Shown piece after piece: positions 22,231 through 26,664 of a DNA stretch of 26,664 nucleotides. Where the stretch lies: positions 1-26,664 of the IMG/VR virus record IMGVR_UViG_3300047488_000038. One strand, 5' to 3'. Position 1 is the stretch's first letter. Each line of letters starts with the position of its first letter. Made by a program: the position numbers and the translations under genes. Source of the DNA: a virus. Under the pieces are notes generated by a model. The model was given only the letters and a program-made list of their open reading frames with translations, did no database searches and was not told the origin of the DNA.

Positions 22231-23827
22231 AAGTTTTCTTCCATGCTGGTTTATTACTATCATCAGGTTTAATATATCTATCACGATGCGCTAACATACG
22301 CTCACGATTTGTACGATTGTCCCATGGCTCTGCTATGCCCTGTAAGCAAGCAAGTATACCATAACGACAACTATCAATACAATCGTCAGGATCACTAAAT
22401 CGTCCTTGTGGGTCAACATAGTAATTTTGTGCTTCGCTTAAAAATTGTGTACAGTTTTCATTAATCATCAATGTACCAATCTCTAACATCTGACGCATCT
22501 GATTGATACCATAACTCTTATGATTAGTTATGCGACCTTGACTGTCAGGTGGATTCATTATGGGTTTTTCGTAAACATTTAATTCGTATTGTTCAAACAA
22601 CTCACGGATACTATTAGCCGACATTGTATAGCGTCCACTTGTATTTGCATCTGCCGGTAGTACAATGGGCGTGCCAAATACTTCTGGTCTGAGTAAATGG
22701 TTGATGTATTGTGTTGGCACAGCCTCTTCAATTCCTTGAACGATGATTTGCCTGTGAAGATATGCAGTTCTTTCATATGGTTCCCAATATATTAAACTTA
22801 TAACAGTTTTATCATTTACTAGACCTAAGTCTAAACTAATAACACGATGTATAGTTTTTAATTGTGTAAAATCAATATCACCAGTCTTATATGTAGGCCA
22901 GTTCTTGATTTGAAACACAGCGCCTTTACCCATGACAGGTTTACCAGCAATTCGTGCTTCACGCTCATGTGGCAAATAATCACGCTCTAATTGTCTGCGT
23001 GTTTCTTTTAATAAAAATGGTTGACCCCAAGGATCATATTCTGGGCAATCGTCCCAACTCACACGAATATATTCGTAACCTTCTTCACGATTCCAAAACT
23101 TACTAACTAGACCATTCAGTCCCTTTAATGGCGTGAACGAACACAAAACTTTACCTTGTGTAGTTGCTGTACGGGTAACAATTTCACTAAAAAAATCATC
23201 AGGAGGTTGTTCGTCAAACACAGCAAGATTTAATTTGAAACCTTGTAACTGACGAACTTCTTGTGTGTAGTTGGCAAATAATAAGTAACTTTTGCCACCT
23301 GAAGTATGTTTAATTTCACAGCCAATACAATTAGCACCGTCATTACGCATTGTATCCAAAACAATACAATCCCTAGGTATAGCGCCAGTACCAAGATTTT
23401 CTTGTAATTTAACATCTTGCGAACCTAATAATTCATTTTGCAATACAAGTGCTACCTGACTCCATCCTTCACCTGCGACCATTGCTGTGATTGGGCCTTC
23501 AAAACGATGGCCTTTCCACCAATCAGGATACAGTCCCGTGAGATGATAGGCTGTCTCAAAACAAGTAGATACGGTTTTCCCGATACGATTAGCCGCGAGT
23601 ATTCCTCTACGCTCATTATTTCCTGTTTCAAAGAATCTATATTGGTGTTCAAATGGACGAAAATATTTAAGTTGGTTATACCTCATGTCATCAGCAATAG
23701 ATATTGCTAAATCTTGAAGTTTATTTTTTAATGGCCCGGGTATAGTTTTTAATGCATCAATTGTAAGTTTATTTTCATCAACAACATACCTCAATGCTCT
23801 ATTCATCAATATGTCTGGTGATAGCAT
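22217..23827 (-). CDS. terL: Terminase large subunit (ATPase-nuclease)
   Basis: 536 aa. ATPase: Walker A-like AANRIGKT (78-85), Walker B LAVFDEQ (201-207) with D205-E206, and coupling motif SFTPLKG (230-236). Nuclease: D333 in VISLDLGL, D393 in LPADANT, and D481/D482 in FSDPDDCID, the three acidic clusters of the RNase H-like fold. The protein pumps DNA through the portal and cuts the concatemer. The N-terminus overlaps the end of the candidate small subunit by 29 bases. The ribosome-binding site is modest, so translation is probably coupled. Confidence 0.92.
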   Translation of the reverse strand: MLSPDILMNRALRYVVDENKLTIDALKTIPGPLKNKLQDLAISIADDMRYNQLKYFRPFEHQYRFFETGNNERRGILAANRIGKTVSTCFETAYHLTGLYPDWWKGHRFEGPITAMVAGEGWSQVALVLQNELLGSQDVKLQENLGTGAIPRDCIVLDTMRNDGANCIGCEIKHTSGGKSYLLFANYTQEVRQLQGFKLNLAVFDEQPPDDFFSEIVTRTATTQGKVLCSFTPLKGLNGLVSKFWNREEGYEYIRVSWDDCPEYDPWGQPFLLKETRRQLERDYLPHEREARIAGKPVMGKGAVFQIKNWPTYKTGDIDFTQLKTIHRVISLDLGLVNDKTVISLIYWEPYERTAYLHRQIIVQGIEEAVPTQYINHLLRPEVFGTPIVLPADANTSGRYTMSANSIRELFEQYELNVYEKPIMNPPDSQGRITNHKSYGINQMRQMLEIGTLMINENCTQFLSEAQNYYVDPQGRFSDPDDCIDSCRYGILACLQGIAEPWDNRTNRERMLAHRDRYIKPDDSNKPAWKKTYAAN

Positions 23828-24119
23828 GTTCTTTAAGACCCTCTCTTACAAGATACATTTTATAAACTGCGTTGCTTAAATCACACAATTCACTTGGTGT
23901 TAGTTTCCATGTATTAACATCATCCAAATTCACATTATCACGCTTATCTAATCCGTTTTGTAAGCGTTCGGTTAGTAAGCGTAATATGTGTTCAACTTGA
24001 CCAGGAAACTTTTCAGTAAAAGCCATACGATGACTAGCATTAATCTTTTGTAGTATTAATGTGTCATTATATCGTGCTGCCTCTTGTGCCCTTTTAATTT
24101 CTTGGTCTCTGTCGTTCAT
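23799..24119 (-). CDS. Candidate terminase small subunit
   Basis: 106 aa from the ATG at 24119, which overlaps the preceding stop (ATGA); a TTG further upstream was not used. Highly charged and helical: NDRDQEIKRAQEAARYNDTL, then FPGQVEHILRLLTERLQNGL and WKLTPSELCDLSNAVYKMYL. Size, helical make-up and position directly before the large subunit are what a DNA-recognising small terminase would show. No helix-turn-helix is obvious, and small terminases diverge strongly, so the call rests on synteny. Confidence 0.55.
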   Translation of the reverse strand: MNDRDQEIKRAQEAARYNDTLILQKINASHRMAFTEKFPGQVEHILRLLTERLQNGLDKRDNVNLDDVNTWKLTPSELCDLSNAVYKMYLVREGLKEHAITRHIDE

Positions 24120-24928
24120 TTGTTTAAGTCCCAAGGATTATTAGCAACACTATCATTCAATGTGACGAATTCACGGTCTACCCATACATCCCATTGGTTA
24201 CTCTTGTTAACACGATATGTTTGCATAGTAGCACGAAGTCGTTTACCGATAGGAGTCAAACTTCCATCTTCACGCTGAACAACTTGTTCACCACTTCTTG
24301 GATCATACCATTTGATAACTTCAGGACGAATACGACCAAACTTATCAATCTTTTCGCCAACTGGTCGTTGACTTAATGGACCCATGATTTCATAACTAAT
24401 CATACCATTTTTGTATTTTCTAAACAACATATGGCATTTCATATCTTTTGCTCTTGCTTCCTCATCTGGATGTGGGAAAGTAGGAACATAGAATAAGTTC
24501 TGAACTTCACTACGGTCAGGTAGTAATTTGCTACGCTCAGGTACTTCTTTGATTGGATCAATAGGAACTAATTCAGTTCTATCAATATATGGATTCTCAC
24601 CACCAATAAACTTAGGATCAACTTGTACGCCATTTAATACATCCATAGCAACTTGATATTTTAGTTTATTAGCACGACCTTTTAGTGTTAATACAACACC
24701 AGTTTGGTCATAAACAAATCTTTCAAGTTCAGTTGCCGTTGGAAAGTCAGTCATCAATCCATCCATATCAAATTCTGGATGTGTCAATGCCTGCACTTCT
24801 TCTGTTTTTTGTTTTGGCTTTTTAGATTTCTTGACTTCTTCTACTAAGTCAACATGAGGTTCTACCGCATTTTCAACGACAATATCGTTGTCCCATGGGC
24901 TGGGTTCATTTGTAGTTTTTCTATTCAT
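24116..24928 (-). CDS. 270-aa hypothetical protein upstream of the terminase genes
   Basis: Starts at the ATG at 24928 with AAAGGAAAA seven bases upstream; an upstream TTG gives a less likely 275-aa form. Residues 1-60 are charged, with a Lys-rich patch (KKSKKPKQK). The folded part includes LERFVYDQTGVVLTLKGRAN, YQVAMDVLNG, CHMLFRKYKNGMISYEIMGP and DVWVDREFVTLNDS. No family recognised. It is the first gene after the terminator/promoter at 24950-24975 and overlaps the candidate small terminase by four bases, so a packaging or DNA-binding role is possible but unproven. Confidence 0.75.
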   Translation of the reverse strand: MNRKTTNEPSPWDNDIVVENAVEPHVDLVEEVKKSKKPKQKTEEVQALTHPEFDMDGLMTDFPTATELERFVYDQTGVVLTLKGRANKLKYQVAMDVLNGVQVDPKFIGGENPYIDRTELVPIDPIKEVPERSKLLPDRSEVQNLFYVPTFPHPDEEARAKDMKCHMLFRKYKNGMISYEIMGPLSQRPVGEKIDKFGRIRPEVIKWYDPRSGEQVVQREDGSLTPIGKRLRATMQTYRVNKSNQWDVWVDREFVTLNDSVANNPWDLNK

Positions 24929-24944
24929 AAATTTTCCTTTCAAT

Positions 24945-24975
24945 AAAAATACAAGGGTATTTATGTACCCTTGTA
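24945..24975 (-). terminator. Terminator hairpin containing a late-promoter-like element
   Basis: Perfect 10-bp stem TACAAGGGTA/TACCCTTGTA (24950-24959 and 24966-24975) with a six-base loop and a T-tract on minus, just after the 101-aa gene. The loop plus the start of the 3' arm reads CATAAATA (24965-24958), 29 bases before the next ATG. One short segment thus appears to end one unit and start the next. Confidence 0.7.
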
Positions 24976-24984
24976 TTGACTACA

Positions 24985-25290
24985 TTAATAACCAGAAGTT
25001 GCGCCCATTGCGCCCTTCTTTACTGTGCTACGCTTACCAGCGTTGCCCTTTGTAGGTCCACGACCTGTGTTAGTTGTGTCATGTACGCTTTCTAATGCAG
25101 GATTAACTTTGCCTGCTTGACCACGACCACGCATACCTAATGCGTTAGTAATCATATCAGCAAGTTGTGCCTTTTCGCTACTGCGTGTGTTCTTTTCTTC
25201 CATAAAAGTGGCACGCTTTTCACTATTACCTTTATTTCCAACTTGTGGTCCACGACCACTATTGAATGTCATTTTTGTATTTGATTTCAT
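24985..25290 (-). CDS. 101-aa basic Gly-rich protein with GRGPxxGN motifs
   Basis: Basic and Gly/Lys/Asn-rich. Two motif copies: NSGRGPQVGNKG near the N-terminus and NTGRGPTKGNAG near the C-terminus, separated by a probable helix (KAQLADMITNALGMRGRG). AGGA lies eight bases before the ATG. The same motif occurs in the 147-aa protein two genes upstream. Function unknown; composition suggests disorder and nucleic-acid or capsid binding. It is the last gene before the terminator at 24945-24975. Confidence 0.7.
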   Translation of the reverse strand: MKSNTKMTFNSGRGPQVGNKGNSEKRATFMEEKNTRSSEKAQLADMITNALGMRGRGQAGKVNPALESVHDTTNTGRGPTKGNAGKRSTVKKGAMGATSGY

Positions 25291-25294
25291 AATA

Positions 25295-25624
25295 TTATCC
25301 TACAATTGTTACTGGAGTGATATAACCAACAACAGCGTTTGCACTACTTACATAGAAGTATACATTGCCAGTATTGTTTGTTTCTGCCACTTGAATGAAT
25401 TCTGTTGCTGATGGCGGAATAACAACAGGATTACTATCAGTACTTAATACTGCGCTAGTTCTAAAACTTAATTTGATATTGTCAACATTGCTACCATTTG
25501 TTACTTTAACAAAACTAATTGAACTAGTTCCAAACAATGGAGTAGTGATATTGCTAATATTAAGTGTTAGTGCCGCATTTGCAGTAACAGCAGTTGTTGC
25601 GCCTAATTTAGAGTATACAGTCAT
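25295..25624 (-). CDS. 109-aa beta-rich protein, possible small virion component
   Basis: Thr/Ser/Val/Asn-rich with alternating hydrophobic residues (LTLNISNITTPLFGTSSISF, VDNIKLSFRT, GNVYFYVSSANAVVGYITPV), consistent with a compact beta-sandwich. Few charged residues. AAGGAG precedes the ATG with good spacing. No family recognised. It stands between the two GRGP-motif proteins. A decoration or head-fibre protein is a reasonable guess from fold type only. Confidence 0.7.
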   Translation of the reverse strand: MTVYSKLGATTAVTANAALTLNISNITTPLFGTSSISFVKVTNGSNVDNIKLSFRTSAVLSTDSNPVVIPPSATEFIQVAETNNTGNVYFYVSSANAVVGYITPVTIVG

Positions 25625-25634
25625 AGTCTACTCC

Positions 25635-26078
25635 TTAGTATTGCTTTTTAGGACCATAGTTGATACCGTCTGTTTGACCTGCTGCCACTGGACGGCTGCC
25701 CTTGACAACTTTACCATCACCCATACTGTATCCACTTACATTAATCTTGTCAGGATTACCTTTGTAGTTCTGACCCTTTTGTGGATCCCAACTACGAGTA
25801 CCACCTGGTGTACGAACTTGAGCATGTCCTGTAAACATCTCTTTGCCCTGTTGCACTTTTGGATCGTGACATGAAGGTGGTCCTCTAAACGCATCTTTAG
25901 TTGCGCTTGGTCCTACATTCATAGGCTTATGGTCTTGATTGCCCTTAGTAGGACCACGACCTTTATTTACTAAGCGACCATCATTGCTGTGACCGCTCCA
26001 TTGATTGTGACTGAACTTGTCAGAACCACGACTGAAGCCAGGGCCCTGTGCATAAAATAGTCCATTGTTTTGTTTCAT
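25635..26078 (-). CDS. 147-aa Gly/Lys/Asn-rich protein with GRGPTKGN motif
   Basis: A low-complexity chain with little hydrophobic core: GPGFSRGSDKFSHNQWSGHS, then NKGRGPTKGNQ, FRGPPSCHDPKVQQGKEMF, TPGGTRSWDPQKGQNYKGNP and VKGSRPVAAGQTD. It shares GRGPTKGN exactly with the 101-aa protein. AAAGGAAAAA lies upstream, and the ATG overlaps the stop of the 53-aa gene. It is likely disordered. A virion or DNA-binding role is plausible; no family is recognised. Confidence 0.75.
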   Translation of the reverse strand: MKQNNGLFYAQGPGFSRGSDKFSHNQWSGHSNDGRLVNKGRGPTKGNQDHKPMNVGPSATKDAFRGPPSCHDPKVQQGKEMFTGHAQVRTPGGTRSWDPQKGQNYKGNPDKINVSGYSMGDGKVVKGSRPVAAGQTDGINYGPKKQY

Positions 26079-26236
26079 TTTGTTTTTCCTTTTGGTTTTT
26101 TAGCGGTCTTCGCTGATTGTCTAAATGCTGCCGCAGTTGGCGCACCTTTAGATCCTGGCTTACGCATACGCTCGCCTGAGCCTGCTTTTATTCTTTCACG
26201 CTTGGCGTGTATGTTTGCGTATAATCCGTTTTTCAT
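26075..26236 (-). CDS. 53-aa basic phage peptide (MKNGLYANIHAK type)
   Basis: Starts at the ATG at 26236, directly after the stop of the DUF6321-type gene, with GGGGAT upstream; ends overlapping the next start by four bases. MKNGLYANIHAKRERIKAGS is followed by GERMRKPGSKGAPTAAAF and a Lys-rich end. I recall very similar peptides in many phage genomes and metagenomes (not searched). Strongly basic with no acidic patch, so nucleic-acid binding is likely; true function unknown. Confidence 0.8.
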   Translation of the reverse strand: MKNGLYANIHAKRERIKAGSGERMRKPGSKGAPTAAAFRQSAKTAKKPKGKTK

Positions 26237-26464
26237 TTAACATCCCCATCTTGCTCTAGCAGCCTTACCTCGTTCACCTGTCCAAGATTTGCTTCTAGCA
26301 CAAAAACTCTTATGTCGTGGGTTCTTACTATCTTTTGTAGGTGCTTTCAAATTGCTACCTGTCTCACGATTGTATTTCGCACGACCTTTCGCTGTTAAAC
26401 CTGCGCCTTTACTTGCGGGTAACTTCTCTCCACGACCAACGCTAAGTTTAACATTCTTTTTCAT
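26237..26464 (-). CDS. 75-aa DUF6321-type protein
   Basis: Residues 6-37 (LSVGRGEKLPASKGAGLTAK, then GRAKYNRETGSNLK) and KSFCARSKSW, GERGKAARARWGC match the DUF6321 pattern I know from phages and bacteria: GRGEKLP.SKGAGLTAKGR.KYNR.TGSNLK, FCAR.., closing WxC. Two cysteines (C55, C75) are kept. It is very basic. Function unknown; small size and charge suggest a nucleic-acid or virion-associated protein. The start follows the 46-aa stop by one base (TAATATG). Confidence 0.85.
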   Translation of the reverse strand: MKKNVKLSVGRGEKLPASKGAGLTAKGRAKYNRETGSNLKAPTKDSKNPRHKSFCARSKSWTGERGKAARARWGC

Positions 26465-26465
26465 A

Positions 26466-26606
26466 TTACTTTTTCTTTGGCTTTTTTAATTCACTAATAA
26501 CACGCTTCTTTTCAGCCATAAGATTCTTTTTACCTTTTGCTGTCTTTGCTTTTTCAGCATTAACACGACCTAATTCTTCAAGTCTATTCATTCGTTTTGT
26601 GTTCAT
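26466..26606 (-). CDS. 46-aa basic coiled-coil-like peptide
   Basis: Starts at the ATG at 26606, overlapping the preceding stop by four bases, and ends at TAA 26466-26468. MNTKRMNRLEELGRVNAEKA is followed by KKNLMAEKKRVISELKK: a highly charged single helix. No family recognised. Tight coupling on both sides supports translation. Confidence 0.65.
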   Translation of the reverse strand: MNTKRMNRLEELGRVNAEKAKTAKGKKNLMAEKKRVISELKKPKKK

Positions 26607-26664
26607 TTTTTCGCCTTTGTTTTCTTTTTACCTGCTGCCCTTTGAGTCGCATAAGCAATAGCAG
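26603..26664 (-). CDS. C-terminal end of a Lys-rich protein, start outside window
   Basis: Only the last 19 codons are present: AIAYATQRAAGKKKTKAKK and TGA, overlapping the next ATG by four bases. The frame was chosen because the other two frames give either an early stop or run through the next gene. The basic tail matches the composition of its neighbours. No assignment possible. Confidence 0.55.
   Translation of the reverse strand, partial: AIAYATQRAAGKKKTKAKK

Noticed and set aside
24929-24943. TTG-start extension of the 270-aa gene, and similar extensions at 24134, 5753, 9256 and 22284
   Set aside because: In each case a downstream ATG has a better ribosome-binding site or stop/start overlap, so the extended forms were not used.

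Overview
The window is a piece of an AT-rich tailed-phage genome (Caudoviricetes, dsDNA), probably a podovirus-type phage of an aquatic bacterium. The evidence is a contiguous head-morphogenesis set: large terminase, P22-type portal, a candidate scaffold, an SU10-family major capsid protein and an adaptor-like neck protein. The tail and fibre proteins carry sequence modules typical of marine and freshwater phages. All genes but one lie on the minus strand, so the biological order runs from high to low coordinates. Many starts overlap the preceding stop (ATGA or TAATG), and gaps are short. I found no tRNA, integrase, transposase, RNA polymerase or CRISPR array.

Layout from right to left. (1) 26664-24985: small, mostly basic or Gly/Pro/Lys-rich proteins, one with a DUF6321-type sequence, two sharing a GRGPxxGN motif. 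(2) 24975-21038: a combined terminator/promoter, then an unknown 270-aa protein, a candidate small terminase, the large terminase, two small proteins and a DUF6734-like glycosyltransferase. (3) 20996-15307: portal, 116-aa protein, scaffold candidate, major capsid protein, terminator, 194-aa protein. (4) 15303-10397: neck/adaptor, a 1156-aa fibre with YadA-like repeats, and a small membrane protein. (5) 10401-9185: a regulatory stretch with a structured RNA candidate ending in a terminator, sigma70-like promoters, the only plus-strand gene, two further terminators and a leader with mutually exclusive hairpins. (6) 9184-6158: replication operon with three small proteins, an AEP-type primase and an SF3-type helicase. 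(7) 6155-6014: six 13-bp-phased iterons in two inverted sets of three around an AT-rich core, a strong replication-origin candidate. (8) 6001-3943: a zinc-finger-like protein, a GDP-mannose 3,5-epimerase and a fucosyltransferase-like enzyme. (9) 3908-1: three more structural proteins, the last running off the left edge.

How it fits together: regions 2-4 and 9 build and package the virion, and regions 6-7 replicate DNA. Region 8 makes and probably transfers a GDP-L-hexose. A -10-like motif, (C/T/A)ATAAATA, resembling the T4 late promoter, precedes most structural blocks on the minus strand, whereas the replication side shows TATAAT or TTTACA-17-TTAAAT elements. This suggests separate early and late transcription programmes. 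The most novel-looking items are the iteron array, the crossing-helix RNA candidate with its own promoter and terminator, the switch-like leader of the replication operon, and the epimerase/transferase pair.
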